This document shows positions 11,539 through 22,964 of a stretch of DNA of 64,000 bases, piece by piece. The translations under genes and the position numbers were made by a program. This stretch comes from Cryptomeria japonica (taxonomy: Eukaryota > Streptophyta > Pinopsida > Cupressales > Cupressaceae), in assembly GCF_030272615.1 (NCBI RefSeq), contig NC_081410.1:112151433-112215432 (forward strand), given 5' to 3'. The notes below the pieces were generated by a model. It searched no databases, was not told the origin of the DNA, and worked only from the letters and a program-made list of their open reading frames with translations. Positions within the stretch are counted from its first letter, which is position 1. The number at the start of each line of letters is the position of its first letter.

Positions 11539-14500
11539 ATCATGAGTGTACTGCGCGTTATTAATTGCAGCCGTTCAAAGTTGTTTTAGCCAACCCACAT
11601 GGGGTGACATTTGTACATGCTTTTGAAACTTAAGCTTTGTAAATGGTCAATAGAGCTGCAGCAACGAGCCATGAGCTCAATCAGTTTTGCAGAATGCTGA
11701 AGTGGCATTAGTTTGCTACTTGGGTCAATTCATGTTATGGAATGGTGCAAGTGAGTGTCGCCATTTTTTTTAAAGAGCTCTCAATTTTTGTAATTATAAT
11801 TTGTAACTTTATTCCTGAGTTGAATGCCTTGCAGTTTTTCAAGCCATTATCAATTGGGTTAATTTAAAATTCTAGGTTTAGTTCTTTTTTGTAAAGTAGT
11901 GATTGATAGAATGGTTATTTTATGAATTTAAAGTTCAGGTAGTGATGACCATTGGTTGCGTCAAGATTGGAAAACTTGATTTTTGACTGGTCATCACGAC
12001 AGCTTTTTTTAAAGAATTGCGGAAAAGGAATTATGATTCAGTTGTAAGGATATTTTTTATTTTTATCTCAAGGCAGAAGCAGTAACTCTCTGGCTTGCAT
12101 TTTTTTCATGCCCTCCAGAAAATAGAGCCAATTAAATTTCTCGAGAGCAGCTTTTACAAAATACATTGCCAGATTGTGCAGTACGTATTTATTTTCGATA
12201 TTGGAAGCCTTGTACTTGATTTTTGCCCCAGAATGGCTGGAAGAAATTGACACTATCCTTAATTTTTCAAGGTTTGCATTTCTCAGGAGTAACAATTACC
12301 GTTTCATTTAAAAAAAAAACAAAACAACCAATTACCGTTTCATTTCAAAAAACAAAAACAAAAAACAATTACCGTTTCATTTCAACCAGACATTGCAGCT
12401 GTTATGAATCCGGAGGATTAAAGTTTAAGCTAATATATGCATAGTTGTCCTCAGAAACCAGCATTTTACATGAAAAACTCAAATTAGTATATCCAATCAA
12501 ATGCATAGACCAAAATCTTCTGTCAATGAACAATTATGGACTGGTTGGTTTATTATTTGTCCTCATCCTCATGGTGGATCAGAGTGTGATTCAAAATATT
12601 GATACAAAAACTTCACACTGCGAATTCCAAAAACCTATTACTGTGGGAGCATCACAATTACCATGTTTGATTTATGTAAATTTAGCATATTTATGAAAAT
12701 GGTAGTACAAAACCACTCTAAACTGTTATGAGAATCGATAGTGCTGGCGATTTTTAGGAGCCAATAAATGATTTTTGATGAGAACTGGGAAACAGACTAT
12801 AAATATCAAAAATTAAAAACCAATCTCAACTAACAGTGAATATGAAAAATCAATCAAAATTTGATTTCACTATCATAATACTAGAATTCTGTATTAACAA
12901 CCAACATGAAATGAGAAAATCGACACAGCATTCGGGCTGTTTAGTTGTGTTGTTTTCGATAATAGAATTTTGAATGAGTCACGACTGTGGCTTTGCCCTT
13001 CAAAATTGGGCTTATGCTGGCTATTGCGAACTTGGCTGGTTTTATTTTGAGTGCGAATTTATATTATGTATGTATGTTGTAATGGTAAAAATTGGACACC
13101 CAAATGTATGTTAATTGGTGTTTTTTCACAATGAAGTCAACAATATGTATGTTGTAATGGTAAAAATTGGACACCCAAATGTATATTAATCAACTGTTTC
13201 CAGAATAGATTGTGTGGATTTTTTGCATCAACACGTGATCCATCATCAGGATGAAAATAGAGAGCATGCAGAAGTGAAAAATGTCCAAGAAGCAGATCAT
13301 GGATGTTAAATTCGGAAAAATACAATCTAGTCCGGAATCAGTTGATTAATATTTCATGGATTGTGGAAACTTAATGTCTGTTACCCAAATCTATGTCAAT
13401 TGGTGTTTTTTCACTATGAAGTCAACAAATAAATTTATCCAATTTTATAGTACCTGTCTTTGTCTCCACACATTGGAATAGTCTGAATTTGCTAAATTTT
13501 ATAGTCTACCAACTTGGTTCAGATTTGTATATGTGGAATCAATCTACATTTATTCCATGGATTTAAACCTTTAATTATTAAATTTAAACTTAATGCCGTT
13601 TTAAGGTAGTCATCATGAGCTTGCTGAAGCACAACTTGTCATATGTTGCATGCTAGGAAGGTCAATTGAAGGATTAGCTTTGATTCATTTGAATGATTTG
13701 GGGAGCTATCTAAAACTCTATTGGGACATCTAGAAATCCGTTGCAAAAGGACAAAATGTTATATCAATATTGCATCTTCGACATCATATGAGCATGTTGA
13801 AAGTGACAGTTTAGGGTTTCACTAAGGAGAATAATCCTTGTTTTGTATGCTACCAAATGGTATTTGTAGACATCATTATCTTATATACAACCATGATACA
13901 AATGTTATTATGGAGAAGGCGTTCTTATTTGAAGTGAAGGACCTCTTTTGACAATCCATGGTTGAGATTATTCCTCAATCGTGCAAGGCAATTGAACTCA
14001 TCTTGATCGTTGATTTTTCTGGTTCTGTATCTACCTAGGTTTTAATGCATGTCATATTGCCATCCACTGTTGTTGCTTTCATAAATAGCTCCTCACCTGA
14101 TTTATAATGGGGAATTGCATAAAACAGAATTATTGTCTTCAAACTTCAATTTTGTGATCACTTATATTGGTCATATCTAGCTATTTCTGATTTTGTAAAC
14201 TTATTCGTCGTTTAACAAATATAGCAAATTTGAAGTAATTTGGTTCTATATGGAAGTAACAAAATCATTCCCATTGCAGGTAGACGAAGAATCTAATGTA
14301 ATCTGTTTTCTTATTGCAATATTGTTTTTTATTGAAAATATCCATAAACAATAACAATTCGATCACACCACTGGAATAAAGAGCCACGTACAAGAGACAA
14401 CTATATAAAAATGAATTGGAGTATATGACATATATGACGTGTTGTTTTGACATAGCATATAACTTTATTTATGTAAAATGTATCATTCATTGGAGTATAC

Positions 14501-16424
14501 CTTATGATAAAGAGAAGTCGTCTATATAGTACGTTTTGTTTTTAGATTAATTATGAGGTTTGAAATAAATTTTTAATGGGATTATAATATTAATATGGGT
14601 ATAGTAATTATTAGTATATCTATAAGTAAGTCGAAAGATATCATATTTATTTATATTATTATATTATAATTAATATTAATTTATTATTATATTATGATAT
14701 TGTAATCAATATTATATTATTATTAAGATATTATTGTATTTTAATATTTTAATATTTCTATTAAACTTTCACCAAAACAAAAAAATCTATTAAGATTAAT
14801 TAGTATTTATATCTTTATATTATTGGTATAATATTATTTTGACGAAGTTAACTATTAGTATGATGGAGATTAATAGAATTGATTAATAGTTATTTAAATT
14901 ATTTTTATTGGGAATTTTGTGTTAGGCACAAGTGTTAGATGATAACATTGTGAGATTTATACAATTTGTAAGTATTGCATTATTTGTTGTTGGACTTTGT
15001 TACCCTAAGGAGCTTTCATTTTCTCAGTTAATTTCAAGATCAAAATACTCTAATCTTTTAATTTTTATGTCGTAGGAGTAGAGTTAGCTTAGACCTTAGT
15101 CCTTATTGGTGAATGAAAGAAATTGAACCAAGAAGTATAGTTATTGTAGACGTCCAAAATTAATTAAATTAATATTTAATTAATTTATCCCTTCTTGCAT
15201 AATTAATTGCATTTATTATGTTAGTCCTTATTCTCTTAAAATTAATTAAATTTTTTTTATCCTCTAATCATATAATTAATTATCTAAACCCTCATTCTTC
15301 TAAAAATCCATTTAATCACTAACCTTAGCCTACCCCTTCAATATTTCTTCTAATCCCAATTAGTTAATTAATACAATTAATTAACTAATAGCATGATTCC
15401 TACAAATCCTCCTAATCCCCTTCATTAAGTCTGATTAACCTAAGCCTAATCTTCATTATCATTTCCTCTGATTTAAAATCCCCCTCATTTTCTCTCCTCA
15501 TGCCACATCCTCCTAACTCGTCCACTTGCTCTCTTAATCCTCCATCCTTTCACCTAATCACTCTCATTAATCCCTTGCACATCCCTAATCCTGGGATGGA
15601 TCAACCACATGCCGTAAATGGATTTCTCCTCTTAGCTCCCAGCCTTAAATGGATTTCTTCTTCCCAAGGAATTTTTAATTTCTTGTTCCTCTTCCTAGTG
15701 TACTTGGGTTCTTTTCCCCATGTCCTTGAGAAGTGTGGAGACAAGAAATGCCTTTATGGAAAATTCTCTTGGATCTCTCATCTTTCATGTCCCAAGCCAC
15801 CTCATATACCTTCAATCTTAACCCCCCATTTTTTTTATATCTCAGCCATCCATTTGGATCTCCTAAATCCTATAAAATGGAGTCTCCTCCCTTCACAAAT
15901 TATCCACTTCCATCACACAGTTATGTTGTCAATTTGAGTTAAAAAATCCATCCATTGCATCCATATAATGCCCAAATTTGGTCTCAATACATCCTCATAA
16001 TCCATCACTTTCAATCTTATTCATCCACATTGTTTTGTAGCATTGGAGAGCATTCAACATCTACTCATCCACATTGTTGTTTAGTTGGTTTATAAGTTTC
16101 CATTGTTTTATGAATTTTGCATGTTCAATTAACCTTATACATTTTCATGCTTTCATCTATAATTGAAGATGAGTAATATTTCCTTGGTATATGAAACAAC
16201 CAGCTTAGATGAGAGCAAAAAGTAAAGACAACAAATCCCAGGAAGCTTCTGCAATTTATCTTGGTGTTTAGTATCATGCAAGGTTGAAATAGGATAAAAA
16301 TTAATGGTGCAATAGAGGGCTAGACAAACTCACATCCACTTTCAATAGTTAACACCAACAATCAACTTGTAATGGGACAACCTAATTGGTCTCATTCAAG
16401 TTCATAAAGGGCATTGCCCTGATT
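11539..16424. other. 3' UTR and intergenic DNA, no gene recognised
   Basis: The first few hundred bases after the stop at 11536-11538 are probably the 3' UTR of the EXA1-like gene. After that the DNA is AT-rich (extreme at 14580-14830) with short unsupported open frames. 15150-15960 is T/C-rich on the plus strand and contains the 145-codon open frame at 15500-15937, which looks compositional. Confidence 0.5.
13069..13191. repeat. Partial tandem duplication, 75 bp period
   Basis: TATGTATGTTGTAATGG plus the following bases through ACACCCAAATGTAT occur at 13069 and 13144. The bridging piece TCAATTGGTGTTTTTTCAC recurs in diverged form near 13393. Confidence 0.8.
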
Positions 16425-16676
16425 TTACAGAGATGAAAATATATAGTCTGTAGAATTGTATAGAGTATGCACCATTGACATTAGTGCAACATCTTCAATA
16501 GTATTGAGAAAGGCAAGTTGTTGGAAAGCTTCCCATCTTCCATGATACAAGCTGTTTGATTGATGACCTTCTAGCACCTTTAGATTTGATTTGAAAACCC
16601 CATTTACATCATGAATGACATATGACTTTTCCTCAACCCATGCACCTGCACATTTGGATTGCCTTGTGAGACCCAA
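16425..16676 (-). other. Unrecognised 83-codon open frame
   Basis: The minus-strand frame has balanced composition (for example NLKVLEGHQSNSLYHGRWEA and FLNTIEDVALMSM) and does not look like a low-complexity artefact. I do not recognise it and see no splice partners or neighbouring exons. It may be a fragment of a decayed element or gene. Confidence 0.25.
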
Positions 16677-17099
16677 ATTTGCATTGAAATTTTATTTAGA
16701 AAATATTTTATCTTTTCTCCAATTTCATTCACTACAAAATATGAATGATTGGTGAAAGAAACTTACACCAAGAAGTAGGTAGCAAAAAATTGGTTGAGTT
16801 ATCCCGAACATTCACCATCCAGACTATTCATTACACTTGAAGCCAAAAAAGTATAAAACTAGTATTAAATTTGAAAAGAAAATTATTTTAAACAATCTAA
16901 CATATGGGAATACGTAAGGAAGATGAAAGTAGAATGTTTTTGATTAAGAAAGCAACAAGAACAAGGGTGTCAACCCTTAATACAACAACACAAAGGTAGT
17001 AAGAGAGACAACGAAACATGGGAGCAATCCTCGAAAAACACATTTAGACAAGCCCAAAGAAGAAACCTGTCAAACTAGGAAACACCTAGAACCCCACTC

Positions 17100-18106
17100 A
17101 AAGAAGGGGAAAGACACCCGTATCTTGACAAGGAAGGGTTTTGGGGAGGGGAGAGGACTTACCCTTCTGCCTTCGATAAACCACAATTTAGACAATACTG
17201 TCATTAGGACCATCAAAGGAGAGATCAGGTGGGAAGGACCCCCCGAAACACAATTAGAGGCACCAGTAGAGTTGTTGTAGAACAACAACAAGCTACTACA
17301 GAGGAACAACATCATGAGAAGATTTAGTAGTAGAATGAGGATGCAACATAGGAGTAACATGAGAATCCTTAGGGACAACAACAACAACATCGGCAATAGC
17401 TTTAGCAATAAGAGACACAACATCATCCTAGGAGGAGGTCTCATCATCCTAAGAGTAGTCAATAGAGTCAGAAGCATAGACATTAAAGTGATCAATTCTA
17501 GCATCCTTCCACCAAGCAGCAAAACATTTGTGATGCAGAAGGGAGAAATTTGAAGCAAGATGACTAGTAGAGAAGCATTTCTGACAATGAAAGGGGAGGC
17601 CTTCAAAATCCAATTGTTGAGTCCAAGGCCTATCCCCAACCATAAGAACGACATCCCCAGGGAGAGGCGAGGAGATGTCAATATTGATTAAGATACGATA
17701 AAAGGTGGAGTTTCCCATGGAAGATGTGACATCATCACCTTCAAGAAACAACCTCTAGAGTTACTAATGGCCTCATAACAAGAATGCTCCTAGAAATGAA
17801 GAGGAAGGTTCGAAAAGCGAACCCAAACTGGACACATATTAAGTGGTTTAGTAGGGGGGTTAAAAGAAGTTGTTCAAGGCTTAACAAAGAGGCAATGAAA
17901 TTCCCAAGCCCATAACTTACCCAAAATCAAGTCACGATCAGACAAAGAAGCGAATGAAGCAATAGAAAAGCCTTTAGCACGAGGAAAAAGCTCAATGCTA
18001 TGAGAAACCAAAGGCTTCCATGAATCACTTATCTAGCAATGAAGGTCTAGTAACGAAGGCCAAAGCCCAGAGAATCTGCACACCAATGCACAACATTGAT
18101 AGAACC
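17100..18106 (-). pseudogene. LINE ORF1, DUF4283 and zinc knuckle part
   Basis: On the minus strand from about 18060 the frame shows ELFPRAKGFSIASFASLSDR, LGKLWAWEFHCLFVKPW and PVWVRFSNLPLHF, the DUF4283 core of plant L1 ORF1 proteins. Then come ILINIDISSPLPGDVVLMVG, WTQQLDFEGLPFHCQKC and STSHLASNF. The CCHC knuckle is broken because its last Cys is Phe. Val/Leu-rich low complexity follows (about 17430-17290). Stops and frameshifts interrupt it. ORF1 of plant LINEs is a nucleic-acid-binding protein of the retrotransposition particle; this copy is dead. Confidence 0.7.
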
Positions 18107-18595
18107 TATGAGATTTTGCCAAGATCTAGAGGCAATGGAAAGCACAATAAGAGATAATGTAAAATAGATGATAGAAATAAACTGTATTCTATCAAGAAAA
18201 TACTGATCAACTAGATCATTACAAGTTGTTCAATGTAGATGAGCCTGCTTATATAGGCAAGGCTATATGGATATGTGAGCACACAAACATGACACGTGGC
18301 TCAATAAGAAACAAGGGTATGTAGGAAATAGGTGTGGTAGGTAGGAGAAACAATAAAATATTCCACATGACGTGGATCACCCACCGAAGGTGGAATTTTC
18401 ACTCCACAATAAGTGGATATGATAAAGTAGTAACAAGATCAACACCATAAAAGGTAGAAATTATCCTACACACACTATCCCAATGTGGCACAAACACCCA
18501 AGTGTATCATACCCAAACTCCTATGAAATGCATTTCCTAAGTAAACTTAAGTATAGTGTAATAATATCCATGATGAATAATTATTTACACCAACA
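18107..18595 (-). repeat. 3' LTR of the gag-only element
   Basis: On the minus strand it begins TGTTGGTGTAAATAA and ends near GGCAAAATCTCATA; the canonical terminal CA has become TA. A TATATAAG lies at 18249-18256 (minus). It is the same LTR family as 30798-31260 and 32556-33018. Confidence 0.85.
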
Positions 18596-18606
18596 CCCCC
18601 CCTTAA
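18596..18606 (-). promoter_or_regulatory. Polypurine tract
   Basis: The minus strand reads CTTAAGGGGGG immediately before the 3' LTR. This is the plus-strand primer site expected for an LTR element, and it is matched at 32545-32555 in the related element. Confidence 0.75.
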
Positions 18607-19121
18607 GTGCAACTTAGGGGAATGTACTTAAGTGTACAATGCAACTAAGCAATGCAAGATGGGTCCCGACTACGAGGCCATGTTAGGTACCCATGTACAA
18701 ATGCAAATGCATGCAAACTCTCACAAAGCGGGAAAAGAGAGAAAAACCCTCTCCCAAAAGAGAGATGAAAACTAGATACAAAAAACTCTCATAGAAGTAT
18801 GTGAGGAACAAAACCCCATGTGAGGAAAAAGTCCCCCCCATATGAGAGAAGAAGAGAAGCTAGGAAGCCCCCCTTAATGTAGAAACTGCACCAATGATAG
18901 AAGTTCAATGATGTATGAAGAAACTACTCCACGAACGTCGAACAACATTCCTCCCCTTAGGAAGAAACAAAACAATGAAGGGAAGATGTATCCATGAAGT
19001 CTCCCCAATCATGAAGGGAAGATGTATGAAAAAAAATCATGATGAAAGGAATCTCTGAAAACCGCTCAAGTGTCCCCATGTCGATGCTGAAAGATACCCC
19101 CTCCAAAGGTAGTAAACTGCT

Positions 19122-21065
19122 CTACACTACTGAAAAAGGAACTCCAAGATCTAGTGGAGATGGATGTATAACAATGTCCAAAGACTCACATGTCTCCTCT
19201 AAACATAAAGAGACCTCCTCCAATTGTTGTACATAAGTATCCACAATCATGTTAACCTCGAAAGAATGATCATGTAGAGAATGAACAAGAGGGTCAGAGT
19301 GTTCCCTCGCAATAATAGAAGGATCATCTTCATCAAAGAGAAGATGAATATCATCAATGATGTCTCCCAAATATGCAATGTAGGACTCCACAAACAAACA
19401 TGCAATGTCTGTCAAGTAATCATCCCATGAAACTGATGCTGGAAGACAATGAATATCCTACTGCATTGAATCACATGAAGGCAAAACTGTTGCACTATCC
19501 ACATCATCAGGTGCAATAGGTGATGTGATATCAATAGGAGGGGATAAAACACAAGGCTCAAGAATGGGGTCACATGCGAGAATCCCCAAGTTCAAGTACC
19601 CAAAGTTCTCCTCAAAATCTGAACCATCACAAGAAGTGTGATCATCATATGTGAAATCATCATCATCAAGAAAATCTGAAAAAGGAGTATAACCAAGATG
19701 CATGATCAACCACCCCAGTCGCAATGATAGCTCTAGTCTCCAAGTCTCTAATGAAAACTGACTTAGGTGTGAACTCAACAATTCTCTTAGTTGCGCCATG
19801 TGTGATTTGTTAGATGGAAAGGAGATTGTTTTCAAATGGGGTACACACAACACATTATTGAAGGAGTTATCCCCATTGACAATAGATCCTTTCCCAATCA
19901 CATTCATGTATGTATGATTGCCCCTCAAAATTTGCGGCATGGTGTAAGGCTCAAATGAAGAGAACATAGACTGTGAAGATGCCATATGATGAGAATCCCT
20001 TGAATTTAGAAGCCATCTTCCTGAATCATGCTTTGTACTAGCACAAAGAGCTTTTCCTTTTCTTGTCCCAAAAGAGTGAGTCTTCCCACTTGTAGAAGCC
20101 ATGAATGCTTTCCCTTTTCCTTTTGATTGTGAGGAAGTGGAAGTTGATGAATCATCCTTCTTGTAGGCATTAGGCAAATCAATGTTGTGCTTTTTGAGGA
20201 TGCGTGTGAGCTCATCAATCTTCTTAGAATGGCAATGACACTCCTCATGGCCAAACGTTTTACAATAGGCACAAGTAGGTCTCTCTCTCTTTTGTGAATT
20301 GTCCCTCTTGGAAGAGGACGAATCTCCTTGTTGTGGAGAAGGTGATGCTTTGTCCTTAGGCTTTGATTGCCATTTCTTCTTGTTGGAGTTGTCCTTTCCT
20401 TGATTTCCTTGATTTCCTTTGTTTCCTTGATTTGCCACTAATGCTTGAGACTTAGAAGTCTTAAGAATGCCCATGCTTACCAACTTAGTTTGTTCCATCA
20501 TCAACATTTCGGTGAAAGCATCAAATGTAGGCATTGTGTATCTTGAACCCATTGTCATCCTATGGGTTAGGAAACAAGAAACAAATGCTACATATTCTTG
20601 TGGAAGTTTTCCCATCAAATTGAAGATCAATTGAGTATCATTCTTATCAATGCCACAATCCTTGAGTTGTGCCCTCAACTCTTTTTCCTTAGTGACATAA
20701 TCTTTTATAGTATCAAAGTTCTTTGGATCCAACATGGTGAGATCACTATCAATTTGATATCCCCTAATCTCATCAACTTGACCATACAAGTCTTGAAACT
20801 TTTGCCAAGCATATTTGATTAGAGTACATTTCTCAATAGGAAAAATGAGATCCTTTGATACATATTTTCTTAAGGTACCAATTGCCATGATATTTTTAGT
20901 GAGCCAATCCAAGTGACCAACAAGATCAGTCTTAGGATCAACGGGAGCAACAATAGTTCCATCAATATAATGAGTTAGTCCTTTTTCCATAAGTTTACTC
21001 CATGCATCAATTTTCCAAGTAGCATAATTATGAGGAGTTAAGAGAGGAAACTTAGGAGAACCCAT
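19122..21065 (-). pseudogene. Gag, dead protease remnant and acidic tail
   Basis: I prefer the start at 21065 (MGSPKFPLLTPHNYATWK), 14 codons inside the longest frame, because it is the typical copia gag start. Gag of the UBN2 type is followed by a Lys/Ser-rich stretch and a zinc knuckle, CAYCKTFGHEECHC (about residue 280). Then comes WLLNSRDSHHMA, where the protease catalytic DSG is NSR, so the protease is inactive. Two frameshifts (near 19850 and 19690) disturb the GAG-pre-integrase part, seen as SDFLDDDD after re-entry. The frame then runs on as an Asp/Glu-rich tail of about 240 residues, broken by one stop at about 19458 (TAG), to 19122. The tail has no known copia counterpart that I can name. 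Confidence 0.75.
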
Positions 21066-21894
21066 AGCAACAAAAAAGAAAAAAACACAAGATAGAGAGA
21101 GGCACAATCACACAAGACAACCCCCCCCCCCCCAAATTACTCAATCAAGAAACCCCCCCAAAATCATGATTTGACACTTTATACTTAGTGCATGTACAAT
21201 AAGCCACTTGCAAAACAAGCCAAGGTGGACTTCTGATTTCAATTTTACAAATTCTCAAAATGAGATATAAGAGACTTCAACAAATACTACTAGTGATCTA
21301 AAATGAGTTCCAAGAAAAATACAAGTACCAAATAGGCCAAAAAATGACCAAATACTGAAAGTACAATTTCTACTCAAAATCACTACAAACAAATGAAAGA
21401 TTATGAAAGTAGAGAAAAAATTATGCACTTTAAAAAAAATGACACCTGAAAAGGAGTCCATATGAGCCCGAATGAAGCCTCCAAAGTTGTAAAAAATCAG
21501 GATTTCACAAATTTTAGAAAAACTTGTATCCGAAAATTAGAAAACTCCCGCACCACTGTACAGATCACGAAATTCTACTCCCACAAAAAAAAATTGCTCG
21601 AAAAAAGGAGTCCGGATGAGTGAGATATCGCTATTTGAAAATTGTCTGCAAAATTATAATTTCCGAAAATTTTTCGCTACAGCTTCAAATTTCAAATGCC
21701 TTTAGATTTGGCTTCTGAAGTCCGATTTGGATGAAACAAAAAGAAAAGTTGACTTTATTGGACCTCCTCAATCCAATGGTGACCTCAGATTTGACCCATC
21801 AAGCTTCAATAATAATCTGCAATAGAAAGCTCCAAAATGCAAACCCCAAATAGCATCAAATTTCTCTCAATTAGCAACCAATGACACTCTAATG

Positions 21895-21906
21895 ACTCTG
21901 ATACCA
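21895..21906 (-). promoter_or_regulatory. Primer binding site, tRNA-Met
   Basis: The minus strand reads TGGTATCAGAGT next to the LTR end, one mismatch from the standard TGGTATCAGAGC. Confidence 0.8.
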
Positions 21907-22394
21907 TGTGAGATTTTGCCAAGATCTAGAGGCAATGGAAAGGACAAATAAGAGAGAACAAAATAGATGATAGAAATAAACTGTATTTTATAAAAAAAAA
22001 TACAGATCAACTGAATCATTACAAGTTGTTCAATGTAGATGCGCCTGCTTATATAGGCAAGGCTATATGGATATGTGAGCACACAAACATGACATGAGGC
22101 TAAATAAGAAACAAGGGTAGGTAGGAAATAGGTGTGGTAGGTAGGATAAATAATAAAATATTGCACATGAGGTAGATCACCCACCGAAGTTGGAATTATC
22201 ACTCCACAATAAGTGGATATGATAAAGTAGTATTAAGATCAACACCATAAAAGGTGGAAATTATCCTACACACACTATCGCAATGTGGCACAAATACTCA
22301 AGTGTCTCATACTCCAAACTACTATGAAATGCATTTCCTAAGTAAACTTAAGTAATAGTGTAATAATATCCATGATGAATAATTATTTACAACA
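21907..22394 (-). repeat. 5' LTR of the gag-only element
   Basis: This is the promoter-bearing LTR on the minus strand, with TATATAAG at 22048-22055. It abuts the primer site at 21906. The outer end reads TTATTTACAACA, with a small deletion relative to the consensus TTATTTACACCAACA. Confidence 0.85.
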
Positions 22395-22850
22395 ATAGAA
22401 CCCAATGTTGTCCACAACATCTTGTCCACAAACCACCACATGGGAGGACTTGGCACAGGGAAGAGGACGAACCCCCTTAGGGGGATGGGCAGTAGATTTG
22501 GCCACACGAGAAACACTACACTTACCAATGAGAGAAGAAGGTATAGGAAGAGAATTGGTACCGACAAAAGGGTTGCCATCAGTAGTGGCATCACTAGACA
22601 GAGGAGAAACACCATTAGTTTGAGCATCCACAACAACAACAACCCTAGGAAGGGCATCCACGAGGGGGGGGGGGGACCATCCACAGCTGGGGCAGAAGCA
22701 TCTACGATTGTCATTGTGGCACCCATGTAAGAGAACGAGGGACATCCACCCAACATAGAGGGCGTGGATGAAGAAGGAATGGTGAGAGGGGTCTGAGAAG
22801 TGGGGTAACGTTCTTTGCACTTGTGTAGGCTATAGAACACTCTGTATTGC
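22395..22850 (-). pseudogene. LINE ORF1, N-terminal part
   Basis: Minus-strand frames here (for example CGWSPPPLVDALPR, FVGTNSLPIPSSLIGK and CSVSRVAKSTAHPPKGVRPL) lie directly upstream of the DUF4283 part once the copia insertion is removed. The joined sequence continues across the junction at 22395/18106. The Pro/Ser-rich composition suits an ORF1 N-terminus. Two frames overlap, so frameshifts are present. Confidence 0.5.
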
Positions 22851-22964
22851 TATGCCTTGCATATCTATCCCCATCATTTTCTTTGGCATGAAAATACGTG
22901 TCCCCCTTTTCCTGGCTTTTTCTTTTCTTTCTTTTTTCCTTCTCTTATGTTTTTTCTTTGGACA

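Larger units (their letters stand above)
18107..22394 (-). mobile_element. Gag-only copia-type LTR element
   Basis: Two LTRs (18107-18595 and 21907-22394, about 7% different by eye) enclose an internal region. A tRNA-Met primer site lies at 21895-21906 and a polypurine tract (AAGGGGGG on the minus strand) at 18596-18604. The same 8 bases, ATAGAACC, flank both ends (18099-18106 and 22395-22402), which marks the insertion into the LINE. The internal region encodes gag and a protease remnant followed by an acidic tail, but no integrase, reverse transcriptase or RNase H. It must therefore have relied on enzymes supplied in trans. Confidence 0.85.
16930..22850 (-). mobile_element. L1-type LINE with ORF1 only, split by a copia element
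   Basis: ORF1 sequence runs on the minus strand from about 22840 to 17100, interrupted by the LTR element 18107-22394. The left (3') edge at about 17000-16935 reads as a LINE-type tail, GGGTTGACACCCTTG then TTCTTAATCAAAAA. No endonuclease or reverse transcriptase ORF2 lies between ORF1 and this tail, so the copy appears internally deleted. The tail call is weaker than the ORF1 call. Confidence 0.55.

Noticed and set aside
15500-15937. 145-codon open frame
   Set aside because: The C/T-rich strand lacks stops by composition; Pro/Ser/Leu/His-rich product with no domain.
17070-17681. 203-codon Leu/Met-rich open frame on the minus strand
   Set aside because: It is an out-of-frame reading of the LINE ORF1 low-complexity region; the ORF1 frame with the zinc knuckle explains the locus.
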